Shown here: in pieces, positions 8,670-16,966 of the stretch
Position numbering within the stretch: the stretch's first letter is position 1
Layout: each line of letters opens with the position of its first letter
Assembly (NCBI GenBank): GCA_024743215.1
Contig: JANSWZ010000003.1
Coordinates: 248,001 to 312,000 of the forward strand
Origin: Alphaproteobacteria bacterium
GTDB taxonomy: Bacteria > Pseudomonadota > Alphaproteobacteria > Rhizobiales > GCA-2746425
DNA: 64,000 bases
Reading direction: 5' to 3'
The notes under the pieces: model-generated
Databases searched by the model: none
What the model was told of the DNA's origin: nothing
Seen by the model: only the letters and a program-made list of their open reading frames with translations
Program-made: the position numbers and the translations under genes

Positions 8670-9905
8670 TCAACTTTCGGTCTCTTCAATGTCAATTTGA
8701 TCAACAGCATTGTCTGAAGCTGTTTCCGGCGACATGACGCTTTCAAGTTGGTTGTCTGTGGACGTGAAACTGGCATTAACGGTTTTGACTTCAGCGCCAT
8801 CCGTCAGTCCCAATTGGCCCTCGATTATCACTTCATTGCCATCGGCCAATGCGCCATCGACAAGAATGGAATCCGCATTTCGATCCACAATCCGAATAGG
8901 GAGGCGGTTGGCCGTGCCATCGCTGACCTGCCAAACATAGGAGCCTTCTGAATCCCACTGTACGGCCAGCGGATCGACCGAAGGAAACTCATTGCCGCCG
9001 AATTGCATGGAGACAGCAAACGACATGCCCGGTCGCAGGCGGTCTTTTGAATTGTCGATGCTTGCCTGGAGTTGAAATGTGCGACTTGCTGCTTCAATTC
9101 GGCTGCCGATGGCGCTGATTTCACCAATAAAACTCTCGTTACCAAAAGCAAATGATGTCGCCTGAATGCGCTGACCGACTTCAACCAAGCCAGCAAACCG
9201 TTCCGGCACCCAATAATTGATCAGAATGTTGGACCGGTCATCGACCACGGCAATTTCGGTTTCGGTTGTCACATAGTCACCGACTTCAACGGAAACGATG
9301 CCAACGGCGCCATCTATGGGTGCGTTTATGGTGCGGTAGCCAAGATTAACTTCCGCCTCTCTTACAGCCAGTTTTGCGGCATCAAAGGCAGCTTGAAGTT
9401 CTTCTAGTTCTTGCTGCGTTCCAAAATCAGATGCCCTCAGCTTGGCGTAGCGCTCAAATTTCAGTTCAGCGGCTACGAGATCGACTTTAGCAGCTTCGAG
9501 CGCGACTTCCTCTGTTTGGGAATTGAGGCGCACGATTGTCTGACCTGCGCTGACATTGCTGCCGGACTTAACAAGCACTTCTGCAAGAACACCACTTACC
9601 TGCGGCACAACAGCAACTGATTTTATGGCTTCGCCACTGCCGATCGCCTCCAGACGGTCATTGATTCTAGCTGTTTGGGATGACGCCGTTGTAACAAGAG
9701 AGGCTTGTCGCCTGCCGCCAGGGCCTGTTGACCGGCCGCCATCAGCTTCAGAACCCGATTCACCTTCAGTCGAGGCATTGCCGAATAAATTTGGCACACC
9801 AAGTTGCGACATAAGTGAAGAGCTTGCCGGAAAAAGGTATGGGGCAAGGACTATGCCGCCAATGACAAGTGCCAGGGCAAGCAAGACCTGTTTAAAAACA
9901 TTCAT
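8670..9905 (-). CDS. RND efflux periplasmic adaptor (membrane fusion protein)
   Basis: A 411-residue adaptor linking the inner-membrane pump to the outer-membrane channel. It has an N-terminal membrane anchor (residues 5-25) with no lipobox. A low-complexity Gly/Ser/Glu stretch (about 45-65) follows, then the split lipoyl domain (VSGVLAEVLVKSGSNVSAG and INAPIDGAVG), a coiled-coil hairpin (about 140-190) and beta-barrel and membrane-proximal domains. The acidic C-terminal tail (about 395-411) is not a family feature. First gene of the adaptor-pump pair. RND adaptor family is clear; exact subfamily uncertain. Confidence 0.93.
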   Translation of the reverse strand: MNVFKQVLLALALVIGGIVLAPYLFPASSSLMSQLGVPNLFGNASTEGESGSEADGGRSTGPGGRRQASLVTTASSQTARINDRLEAIGSGEAIKSVAVVPQVSGVLAEVLVKSGSNVSAGQTIVRLNSQTEEVALEAAKVDLVAAELKFERYAKLRASDFGTQQELEELQAAFDAAKLAVREAEVNLGYRTINAPIDGAVGIVSVEVGDYVTTETEIAVVDDRSNILINYWVPERFAGLVEVGQRIQATSFAFGNESFIGEISAIGSRIEAASRTFQLQASIDNSKDRLRPGMSFAVSMQFGGNEFPSVDPLAVQWDSEGSYVWQVSDGTANRLPIRIVDRNADSILVDGALADGNEVIIEGQLGLTDGAEVKTVNASFTSTDNQLESVMSPETASDNAVDQIDIEETES

Positions 9906-10290
9906 TTTAAAACTCTGCCTTTATGGAATGATGGGAGCCAAATGGGCCAAAAAAAAGTGACTGTGCCGTAGATTCAAATATCAACCAGCAATTGCAGAGG
10001 GTGAGAAATGAGGTTGGTCAGAATATGACGTTTTTGCAGTGCAACATTACAAGTTGATTACAAATCAGTAAGCTGGTGTGTTGAGTCGGATTTGCCCGAA
10101 ACGCTTTTGCTGCGCTGAGCCAATGCCGAGATTCAGGAAGTCGAAATCCAGCGTTGCTGTCACTTTTGATCATATTGATGAAGGGCGCTTAGACCTGAAA
10201 CCTCCATTTGCGACCGCATGAAACTGAGCGTGTCGTATTGTGTTCAGGCTGATTTGTCAGCAAGGTGATTTGGCAAAGGGGGAGGGCCTT
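9906..10290. other. divergent intergenic region, RND adaptor / unknown membrane protein
   Basis: About 385 bases without a convincing gene. It must contain the leftward promoter of the pump genes and the promoter of the gene at 10291. A small TTGCA-G-TGCAA palindrome lies at 10034-10044. The strong purine-rich site before 10291 marks the next start. No terminator seen. Confidence 0.4.
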
Positions 10291-10866
10291 ATGGATAGCG
10301 AGATTGTGCGCCTGCGTGAAGAAATTGCCGGACTGCAGGACAAGTTGCGGATTTTGGAAGATAGCGAAGAGGCACTGCAAACATCAAAACCAGATCTCGA
10401 CAGGATGTTTTTTGATGATGACACTGTGGAACAACACAGGGCCCAGCGATCGCCGACAATTCCCTATGTTCTCAATCTTCCATTTGGCGCCCATGTGTCG
10501 GCTCCGTTCGTATACGGGATGGTTTTTCCGATCGCTTTTCTGGACATCTGCCTGTTCATTTATCAGGGGGTGTGTTTTCGACTTTGGAAGGTCGCGCGTG
10601 TTCGACGGGCAGATTACGTTGTGATTGACCGCCATCACCTTGCCTATCTGAATGGTATGGAAAAACTGAATTGCGTCTATTGTGGCTACGCCAATGGTAT
10701 TTTTGCGTTCGCACAGGAAATCGCGGCTCGCACCGAGCAGTTCTGGTGCCCTATCAAGCACGCGAGCAAGATTGCACAGCCTCACTCGCACTATGCTGAC
10801 TTCACCGAGTTTGGCGATGCTGAGGCGTGGCAGGAGCATCCTTCGCGCAAAAAGCCAAAGACCTGA
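10291..10866 (+). CDS. conserved membrane protein with Cys cluster, function unknown
   Basis: A 191-residue protein I cannot name. Start chosen at the ATG at 10291, immediately after a GGGGGAGGG ribosome-binding site, rather than the upstream GTG at 10240. Residues 3-32 look like a short coiled coil (IVRLREEIAGLQDKLRILE). A hydrophobic span at about 75-95 (APFVYGMVFPIAFLDICLF) suggests one membrane segment. The C-terminal half has a dense conserved-looking core: CVYC (Cys128, Cys131), YANG, then RTEQFWCPIKHA (Cys153, His157) and PHSHY. The Cys/His spacing suggests metal binding or a redox site. A decayed paralogue fragment lies at 3849, on the far side of the RND genes. Confidence 0.75.
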   Translation: MDSEIVRLREEIAGLQDKLRILEDSEEALQTSKPDLDRMFFDDDTVEQHRAQRSPTIPYVLNLPFGAHVSAPFVYGMVFPIAFLDICLFIYQGVCFRLWKVARVRRADYVVIDRHHLAYLNGMEKLNCVYCGYANGIFAFAQEIAARTEQFWCPIKHASKIAQPHSHYADFTEFGDAEAWQEHPSRKKPKT

Positions 10867-10904
10867 CATTGACAGCACGGGCTCATTGCAGCACGGGCGC
10901 TGGC

Positions 10905-12104
10905 TTAGACTGTGGCCAATCCAACATTTGTGTTGAGCAGAAACTGAGAGAAAATGGGGCCGCTGGCGGCACCAATTGCGCGTGCATTGCCGCCAATGCT
11001 GCCGGCTTCGATTCGGGGCGGTATCAATCCTCTGGTGTCCTGATTGATGAGGTAACGCTGTGTTCGTTCCACCAGTTCGTGGCGCACATTTTCCGGAAAT
11101 GAACCATCGATCATGATGGCTTCAAAATCGATGACCGAGCAAGTCGACAGGGCTGCTTTTGCAAGTTCCTGCGCGGTCTGGCCGACCCAATGTTCGACAT
11201 AGCGTGAGATTTCGCTCCAATCCTGAGGTTGTTGCCACAGGATCTGGGGGTCGATTTCGACCTGCTGTAACCGGCGTTCCAACAGATTGATGGATGCGAT
11301 GTCGATGAGCTGGCGGCTTTCTCCGTTGGGCCCAATGCTGCGCAGCGAGCCCAGCGCGCCTGCATTGCCCTGGTGGCCTTCAAAGACGGAATGGTTGAGA
11401 ACTACGCCGCCGCCGACAAAGGCTGAAATGAAGAAGTAGGCGTAATCGCGAAATTCCTTGCCTCTGCCATATACATGCTCTGCCTTGCATGCTGCGGTGG
11501 CATCATTGACCACCCGGGCCGGTAGCGCACTGAACCGGGAGACACGTTCCTGAAAATTGACGTCCTTCCAGGATATGAATTCTTCGGCTGGCGCGCCTGC
11601 CAGATCATACCAGTTCCACAATTCAAACGGTGCGGCAAATCCAATGCCGCAGATTCGGCTCTGTTCGTTCGATGTCAGTTTCGCCGTAATCGTCTCGATG
11701 CCATCTTCCAGGAAAGAAAAAATGTTGTCAGGCATCGGGTAATCATAAGTGGTGTTGATCTGGTGTCTGATGCCGCCTGTGAAACCGATCAGCACAAGGT
11801 CCGCACTGCGCCGCCCGATTTTCAGGCCATAGGACAGGACACCGCCGGGTGCCAAACCCATGGGGACGGATGGTTTGCCGACGCGTCCACGCTGTGGTTC
11901 GCCACGTTCCAAAAGCCCATCCTGTTGAAGTTTGCGCAGGATGACGGAGACGGTTTGTGGCGACAAGCCAGCATGACGCGCAAGGTCGCTGCCTGGCATC
12001 GGGCCGCTTCTGAGAAGCATGGAGAGAAGGAGGCGTTCATTGTAGTCCCGAAGACCGCTTTGATTCACCCCTCCGCTCAGCGATCTGATCTTAGGAACAC
12101 TCAT
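10905..12104 (-). CDS. frcR: ROK-family transcriptional regulator of the frc sugar transporter
   Basis: A 399-residue regulator with an N-terminal MarR-like winged helix (about residues 20-75: NERLLLSMLLRSGP, SDLARHAGLSPQTVS, LLERGEP) and a C-terminal ROK sugar-binding fold (VVNDATAACKAEHVYG, FFISAFVGGGVVLN, GNAGALGS). The zinc-binding Cys cluster of ROK sugar kinases is absent, so it is a regulator and not a kinase. It is divergent from the substrate-binding gene at 12276. Divergent frcR-frcBCAK order is known for fructose uptake in Sinorhizobium; the symbol is by that analogy. Effector is probably the transported sugar or its phosphate. Confidence 0.82.
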   Translation of the reverse strand: MSVPKIRSLSGGVNQSGLRDYNERLLLSMLLRSGPMPGSDLARHAGLSPQTVSVILRKLQQDGLLERGEPQRGRVGKPSVPMGLAPGGVLSYGLKIGRRSADLVLIGFTGGIRHQINTTYDYPMPDNIFSFLEDGIETITAKLTSNEQSRICGIGFAAPFELWNWYDLAGAPAEEFISWKDVNFQERVSRFSALPARVVNDATAACKAEHVYGRGKEFRDYAYFFISAFVGGGVVLNHSVFEGHQGNAGALGSLRSIGPNGESRQLIDIASINLLERRLQQVEIDPQILWQQPQDWSEISRYVEHWVGQTAQELAKAALSTCSVIDFEAIMIDGSFPENVRHELVERTQRYLINQDTRGLIPPRIEAGSIGGNARAIGAASGPIFSQFLLNTNVGLATV

Positions 12105-12156
12105 CGCGTTACCTTTACCCTCAAAAATGATCGATAGAAAGATGCACTGGTTAATT

Positions 12157-12206
12157 AATAAATCAAGTTTATTTATTTATTGACAAAACAACCCAGATGA
12201 TATTTT
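12157..12206. promoter_or_regulatory. candidate frcR/frcB operator and promoter
   Basis: In the divergent region, AATAAA (12157-12162) and TTTATT (12168-12173) form an inverted repeat with a 5-base spacer inside a very AT-rich tract, the kind of site ROK repressors bind. TTGACA at 12180-12185 with TATTTT at 12201-12206 could serve as the rightward promoter, though the 15-base spacing is short. Position and symmetry are seen; binding is inferred. Confidence 0.4.
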
Positions 12207-12275
12207 TCTAGGCCAACGTCGCTGGAGGTGACGTTTAATTTTTTTGGCAGACCTGACTGCCATTCGGAGGGAAAT

Positions 12276-13307
12276 ATGAAGAAAATATTGATCGCAGCGT
12301 GCGCCGCTGCACTTGTATCCACGACTGCAATGGTGGCTCCTGCACTGGCAGCCAGCCACAGCATTACTGCTTGCCTGATTACAAAAACGGACACCAATCC
12401 GTTTTTCGTAAAGATGAAAGAGGGCGCGGCCGCCAAGGCGGAAGAGCTTGGCATTGATTTGAAGACATTCGCGGGTAAAGTCGACGGTGATCATGAAACT
12501 CAGGTTGCCGCAATCGAGACTTGCATCGCCGATGGCGCCAAAGGCATCTTGCTGACTGCGTCCGACACATCTTCTATCGTATCATCTGTTCAACAGGCAC
12601 GTGACGCCGGTCTTGTCGTGATTGCCCTTGATACACCGCTTGAGCCAATTGATTCTGCTGATGCGACCTTTGCAACAGACAATTTCCTTGCCGGTGAACT
12701 GATCGGCAAATGGGCTGCTGCCAAATTGGGCGATGAAGCTGCAAATGCAAAGATTGCCATGCTTGATCTTGCCGTCAGCCAGCCGTCTGTTGGTGTATTG
12801 CGCGATCAGGGCTTCCTGCAGGGGTTTGGCATTGAGCTTGGAGATCCCACCAAATGGGGCGACGAGACAGATCCACGCATCGTTGGCAACGACATCACTG
12901 CGGGTAACGAAGAAGGTGGCCGCAAGGCAATGGAGAACCTTCTGGTCAAAGACCCAGAAGTGAATGTGGTCTACACCATCAATGAGCCCGCTGCAGCCGG
13001 TGCTTATGAAGCGCTGAAAGCAATTGGCCGGGAACGTGACGTGCTGATCGTATCTGTTGATGGCGGTTGCCCGGGTGTTCAGAACATTGCCGATGGCGTT
13101 ATTGGTGCAACGTCTCAGCAATATCCGCTGTTGATGGCATCCAAAGGCATTGAGGCTATTGCCGCCTGGGCCAAAGACGGCACGAAGCCTGCGACTACTC
13201 CCGGTAAGGAATTCTTTGATACCGGTGTTGCTTTGGTAACAGACACCCCTGTTGATGGCGTTGAGTCCATCAGTGTTGAAGAAGGCAAGGCCCTCTGCTG
13301 GGGTTAA
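12276..13307 (+). CDS. frcB: sugar ABC transporter substrate-binding protein (FrcB-like)
   Basis: Periplasmic binding protein of 343 residues, type I fold. The start is the ATG at 12276, after CGGAGGG; it gives a clean signal peptide cleaved after ALA near residue 24. The mature sequence follows Sinorhizobium FrcB, as I recall it, very closely: [20 protein letters not shown]-like N-terminus, [39 protein letters not shown] and [10 protein letters not shown]. That supports D-fructose (possibly also ribose or mannose) as ligand. First gene of the frcBCA operon; a hairpin after it may give extra frcB transcript. Ligand specificity is inferred from similarity. Confidence 0.92.
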   Translation: MKKILIAACAAALVSTTAMVAPALAASHSITACLITKTDTNPFFVKMKEGAAAKAEELGIDLKTFAGKVDGDHETQVAAIETCIADGAKGILLTASDTSSIVSSVQQARDAGLVVIALDTPLEPIDSADATFATDNFLAGELIGKWAAAKLGDEAANAKIAMLDLAVSQPSVGVLRDQGFLQGFGIELGDPTKWGDETDPRIVGNDITAGNEEGGRKAMENLLVKDPEVNVVYTINEPAAAGAYEALKAIGRERDVLIVSVDGGCPGVQNIADGVIGATSQQYPLLMASKGIEAIAAWAKDGTKPATTPGKEFFDTGVALVTDTPVDGVESISVEEGKALCWG

Positions 13308-13333
13308 TTTTCGACTGAAATCTTTGAACTATG

Positions 13334-13366
13334 ATAGGGCGGTGATGGAAACCGCCCTATTTTTCT
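13334..13366 (+). terminator. intra-operon terminator-like hairpin between frcB and frcC
   Basis: ATAGGGCGGT (13334-13343) pairs perfectly with ACCGCCCTAT (13351-13360) around a 7-base loop, followed by TTTTCT. It has the form of an intrinsic terminator but lies between two genes of one operon. It probably acts as a partial terminator or 3'-end stabiliser, so that the binding protein is made in excess over the permease and ATPase. Confidence 0.8.
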
Positions 13367-13399
13367 AAGTGATCTATGTCGGGCGAGGGAGATACTGAA

Positions 13400-14488
13400 A
13401 TGTCAAAACAGGATACGCAGGATTTTGAAGCAGCTGCGGCGAGCAGCCCTCAAAGTGTGGTTGAGTTTTCTGAAGAAAGGCACGGGTTGTTCGAAAGAAT
13501 ACAACACGTGCTCCATCAGACACCCGCACTGGTACCTCTTGTTGTTCTGATGATTTCGCTGGCCGTATTCGGTATTCTGCTTGGTTCGAAGTTTTTTTCC
13601 CCTTTTGCCCTGACCCTAATCCTTCAGCAAGTGGCCATTGTCGGTATTGTCGGTGCTGCCCAGTCTCTGGTCATTCTCACCGCTGGAATTGATTTGTCGG
13701 TCGGTGCCATCATGGTCCTCTCATCTGTGGTGATGGGGCAGTTCACGTTCCGATATGGCCTGCCGGTTGAAGTGGCTATTGGATGTGGTCTGCTTGTTGG
13801 TACATTTTGCGGCTTCATCAATGGCTGGCTCATCGCCATTATGAAGCTGCCGCCGTTTATCGTCACACTTGGCATGTGGCAGATCGTGCTGGCAACGAAT
13901 TTTCTCTATTCCGCGAATGAGACAATCCGTAGCCAGGAAATCGCAACTGAAGCCCCGTTGCTGCAATTGTTCGGCTGGACATTCAAGGTCGGTGCTGACG
14001 AGTCCGGGCGCGGCGGCGCCAATTTTACTGTTGGCGTGATCTTCATGGTCGTTCTGATTTGCGTGCTGGCCTATGTGCTGAAGCAAACGGCATGGGGCCG
14101 ACATGTTTATGCCGTTGGCGATGATCCGGAGGCGGCTGAACTGTCCGGTGTCCAGGTCAAACGCACACTTATTTCGGTTTACATGCTGTCGGGCCTTATC
14201 TGTGCATTCGCCGGTTGGGCGTTGATTGGTCGTATCGGCTCTGTTTCCCCAACGTCGGGACAATTGGCAAATATCGAGAGTATTACGGCCGTTGTGATCG
14301 GCGGGATTTCGCTGTTTGGTGGCCGCGGCTCGATTGCCGGCATGCTATTCGGCGCTTTGATTGTGGGGGTCTTCACTCTGGGCCTTCGCTTGCTGGGAGC
14401 CGATGCGCAATGGACTTATTTGCTGATTGGCGCCCTCATCATCGGTGCTGTTGCAGTTGATCAGTGGATCAGAAAGGTTGCGTCATGA
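13400..14488 (+). CDS. frcC: sugar ABC transporter permease (FrcC-like)
   Basis: Inner-membrane permease of the RbsC/FrcC (BPD_transp_2) family, 362 residues with 8-10 hydrophobic segments. I use the ATG at 13400 (MSKQD), 8 bases after GAGGGAG; the ATG at 13376 has no ribosome-binding site. Characteristic segments are TAGIDLSVGAIMVLSSV (the family's GIDLSVG loop), the cytoplasmic VYAVGDDPEAAELSGV (ATPase-contact loop) and SITAVVIGGISLFGGRGS. Translationally coupled to frcA by an ATGA overlap at 14485. A long hydrophilic N-terminal tail of about 40 residues is as in FrcC. Confidence 0.92.
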   Translation: MSKQDTQDFEAAAASSPQSVVEFSEERHGLFERIQHVLHQTPALVPLVVLMISLAVFGILLGSKFFSPFALTLILQQVAIVGIVGAAQSLVILTAGIDLSVGAIMVLSSVVMGQFTFRYGLPVEVAIGCGLLVGTFCGFINGWLIAIMKLPPFIVTLGMWQIVLATNFLYSANETIRSQEIATEAPLLQLFGWTFKVGADESGRGGANFTVGVIFMVVLICVLAYVLKQTAWGRHVYAVGDDPEAAELSGVQVKRTLISVYMLSGLICAFAGWALIGRIGSVSPTSGQLANIESITAVVIGGISLFGGRGSIAGMLFGALIVGVFTLGLRLLGADAQWTYLLIGALIIGAVAVDQWIRKVAS

Positions 14489-15261
14489 GTTCTCCAATTT
14501 TGCAGGCAAAAGGCCTGGTGAAGCGATATGGACGTGTTACAGCGTTGGACCATTGCGATTTTGAACTTTACCCCGGAGAAATTCTGGCTGTCATCGGCGA
14601 TAATGGCGCGGGTAAATCAACCCTGATCAAAGCCTTGTCGGGGGCCGTGCGTCCTGATGAAGGAAGCATCTTAATGGACGGCAAGCCGATCAGTTTCAGC
14701 TCACCACAGCAGGCGCGGGAAGCTGGTATCGAGACGGTCTACCAAAACCTGGCATTGTCTCCGGCGCTGTCAATTGCTGACAACATGTTCCTGGGCCGGG
14801 AAATCAGAAAGCCCGGATTGCTGGGGTCGGTCTTCCGTAAACTTGACCGGGCCAAGATGGAGCAGCTTGCGCGTGACAAGTTAACCGAGCTTGGGCTGAT
14901 GACCATTCAGAATATCGGGCAGGCTGTGGAAACACTGTCAGGCGGGCAGCGTCAGGGGGTCGCGGTGGCCCGTGCTGCTGCCTTTGGCAGCCGCGTGATC
15001 ATAATGGATGAGCCAACGGCAGCGCTTGGTGTAAAGGAGAGCCGCCGTGTCCTGGAACTCATTCAGGATGTTCGCTCCAAGGGGCTGCCAATCATTTTGA
15101 TCAGTCATAATATGCCACATGTTTTCGAGCTTGCAGATCGCATCCATATTCACCGACTTGGTCAACGCCTATGCGTCATTGACCCGAAAGACTACACGAT
15201 GTCCGATGCCGTGGCGTTTATGACCGGTGCTAAAGAGGCGCCAACCCAAATGGCGGCCTGA
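14485..15261 (+). CDS. frcA: sugar ABC transporter ATP-binding protein (FrcA-like)
   Basis: Single-domain ATPase (258 residues) that drives uptake through FrcC. Walker A is GDNGAGKST, the signature is LSGGQRQGVAVARA, Walker B is VIIMDEPTAALG, and the switch histidine is in ILISHNM. Start at the ATG at 14485, overlapping the frcC stop; an upstream GTG would intrude into frcC. RbsA-type systems usually have two fused ATPase domains; the single domain here is characteristic of FrcA. It ends the operon at a good terminator. The kinase gene frcK that follows in Sinorhizobium is not here. Confidence 0.93.
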   Translation: MSSPILQAKGLVKRYGRVTALDHCDFELYPGEILAVIGDNGAGKSTLIKALSGAVRPDEGSILMDGKPISFSSPQQAREAGIETVYQNLALSPALSIADNMFLGREIRKPGLLGSVFRKLDRAKMEQLARDKLTELGLMTIQNIGQAVETLSGGQRQGVAVARAAAFGSRVIIMDEPTAALGVKESRRVLELIQDVRSKGLPIILISHNMPHVFELADRIHIHRLGQRLCVIDPKDYTMSDAVAFMTGAKEAPTQMAA

Positions 15262-15279
15262 CAGATTGACTGAGACCCA

Positions 15280-15314
15280 AAAGCCCGGAGATTTGTTCCG
15301 GGCTTTTTCGTTTT
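15280..15314 (+). terminator. terminator of the frcBCA operon
   Basis: AAAGCCCGGA (15280-15289) pairs with TCCGGGCTTT (15297-15306) around a 7-base loop, with a T-rich tail. It lies 18 bases after the frcA stop. Confidence 0.88.
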
Positions 15315-15426
15315 ATAGTGTCGCAAATTTCTGAAGAATCTCGGCGAATGATAATGGAGCGCTTCTGTACAAAGTGTGGTGATTGCTCCTAGAATTGTTC
15401 AGCGCACACCATAAAAGGGGAAGAGT

Positions 15427-16008
15427 ATGCTCCGCAAACTCATGTTCTTGCTGCTCATTCTGGTTTTACCGGGTTGCATCGCATCGCAGGAACAGCTGTT
15501 CAGTGATGGTCTTGATTTTGGCGATGAGTTCGGTTTTTTCACCTTGAATCCTGATGAGCCCGGAGAGGGGTTTCTGCTTGTCAAACATGATCAGGATAAT
15601 TCTTACGAGATGTTTGGCGTTGATGACGGCTATTCTTCAGTTTTTATAAATCAGCTTTCGCCGCAGTTTTTGGTGCTGTCCGGCTATGCAGCTGATAGCG
15701 AAGAATTTCATCATCTCGTTCTGCGTCAGCAAGGCGATCAGTACTTTCTGTTTAATGATGGTGAGGATGAACTGGATGCGCGTCTTGAAGACGAAAAAAA
15801 GCTGCTAAGGCAGGAAAATGACTACAGGAATTATGCCTATAGGGTTCGGGACCGAGCGCATCTGGAGGATCTGGTGCAGGCGTTTGCGAATGCTGTCGAA
15901 ACGGGTTTTTTCCGGGAATCTGAGGTTGAACTTGTTCGTGCAGGCTCTGATGGGGCTGCTGACCGATTGAAGGCACTGAGACAAAATATTGAAGATCAGC
16001 AGAATTGA
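15427..16008 (+). CDS. small lipoprotein, function unknown
   Basis: A 193-residue predicted lipoprotein. The ATG follows GGGGAAGAG and gives a short lipoprotein signal with lipobox LPGC (Cys17). The mature part is acidic, with no recognised domain: a beta-rich first half (FFTLNPDEPGEGFLLVKH), then a charged, probably helical C-terminus (about residues 115-193). Free-standing between two terminators, so its own transcription unit. Its place downstream of frcA is where a sugar kinase would be expected, but nothing in it resembles a kinase. Confidence 0.78.
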   Translation: MLRKLMFLLLILVLPGCIASQEQLFSDGLDFGDEFGFFTLNPDEPGEGFLLVKHDQDNSYEMFGVDDGYSSVFINQLSPQFLVLSGYAADSEEFHHLVLRQQGDQYFLFNDGEDELDARLEDEKKLLRQENDYRNYAYRVRDRAHLEDLVQAFANAVETGFFRESEVELVRAGSDGAADRLKALRQNIEDQQN

Positions 16009-16036
16009 GCCAGATTCCGGATCGCGAACTCTATTG

Positions 16037-16074
16037 CGTTTTGGCCCGTTTTGACCGTTTTGGCCCGTTTTGGC
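16037..16074. repeat. short tandem repeat, CGTTTTGGC-type
   Basis: Four imperfect copies of a 9-10 base unit (CGTTTTGGCC, CGTTTTGAC, CGTTTTGGCC, CGTTTTGGC) lie just after the lipoprotein stop and before the shared terminator. No role is apparent; copy number could vary by slippage. Confidence 0.6.
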
Positions 16075-16094
16075 ATTGAATCAATTGCTGTGAA

Positions 16095-16124
16095 AAAGCC
16101 CGGTAAGTGACCGGGCTTTCTTTT
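16095..16124. terminator. bidirectional terminator, lipoprotein gene / phbB
   Basis: AAAGCCCGGT (16095-16104) pairs with ACCGGGCTTT (16110-16119) around a 5-base loop. T-rich on both sides (CTTTT on +, a run of T on -), so it can end the rightward lipoprotein gene and the leftward phbB. Confidence 0.88.
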
Positions 16125-16143
16125 AGGCCGCGATGAGGCGCTT

Positions 16144-16869
16144 CTATGAGAAGAACTGCCCACCATTGGCCGAGATGGTTGAACCGGTGATAAATCCGGC
16201 ATCGTCGCTCGCCAGGAAAACCACGCATCTTGCGATTTCTTCCGGCTCGCCGAGACGGCCAACTGGAATTTGCGGGATGATGCGTTTGTCGAGCACTTCC
16301 TGCGGTATGGCGCGGACCATTTCTGTTCCGATATAGCCGGGGCAGATGGCGTTGACTGTGATGCCTTTGGCAGCACCTTCCTGAGCCAGAGCGCGTGTGA
16401 AACCGATATCGCCGGCTTTGGCAGAAGAATAGTTGGTCTGGCCCATCTGGCCCTTTTGGCCGTTGATGGAGGAGATGTTGATAACACGGCCAAAACCGCG
16501 TGTGCGCATGCCTTCCCAGATGGGGCGGGTCATGTTGAAGAGGCCATTGAGATTGGTGTTGATGACGGCTTGCCACTGCTCAAGAGTCATTTTGTGGAAC
16601 ATGCCGTCGCGGGTGATGCCAGCATTGTTGACCAGGATGTCGATAGGCCCAATATCCGCCTCTACCTTGGCGATACCTTCGACACAGGAATCATAGTCCG
16701 ATACATCCCATTTGTAGACCGGTATGCCGGTTTCATCCTTGAACTTGCCGGCAGCTTCATCATTGCCTGCATAGCTTGCAGCAACTGTGTAACCTGCCTC
16801 TTTCAGAGCGATGGAAATTGCGGCGCCGATGCCCCGGCTTCCTCCGGTGACCAATGCTGTTTTACCCAT
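16144..16869 (-). CDS. phbB: acetoacetyl-CoA reductase (NADPH), PHB synthesis
   Basis: Reduces acetoacetyl-CoA to (R)-3-hydroxybutyryl-CoA, the second step of polyhydroxybutyrate synthesis, in the cytoplasm. A 241-residue short-chain dehydrogenase. Nucleotide-binding TGGSRGIG is at residues 8-15, NNAG at 81-84, and the catalytic triad is Ser134 (ISSINGQ), Tyr147 and Lys151 (NYSSAK). The PhaB-specific GQKGQMGQTNY segment is present. It lies downstream of phaA in a leftward pair; phaR is divergent. The polymerase gene phaC is not in the window. Confidence 0.95.
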   Translation of the reverse strand: MGKTALVTGGSRGIGAAISIALKEAGYTVAASYAGNDEAAGKFKDETGIPVYKWDVSDYDSCVEGIAKVEADIGPIDILVNNAGITRDGMFHKMTLEQWQAVINTNLNGLFNMTRPIWEGMRTRGFGRVINISSINGQKGQMGQTNYSSAKAGDIGFTRALAQEGAAKGITVNAICPGYIGTEMVRAIPQEVLDKRIIPQIPVGRLGEPEEIARCVVFLASDDAGFITGSTISANGGQFFS

Positions 16870-16966
16870 GCTTTCTTCCCTTATCTGTATTGGTTTGGCT
16901 GCACTTTTTGCGCAGTTACATTTGATTTTGGAGCCAGGAGAAAGTCCCGGCTCCAGCTAAGTGTTT

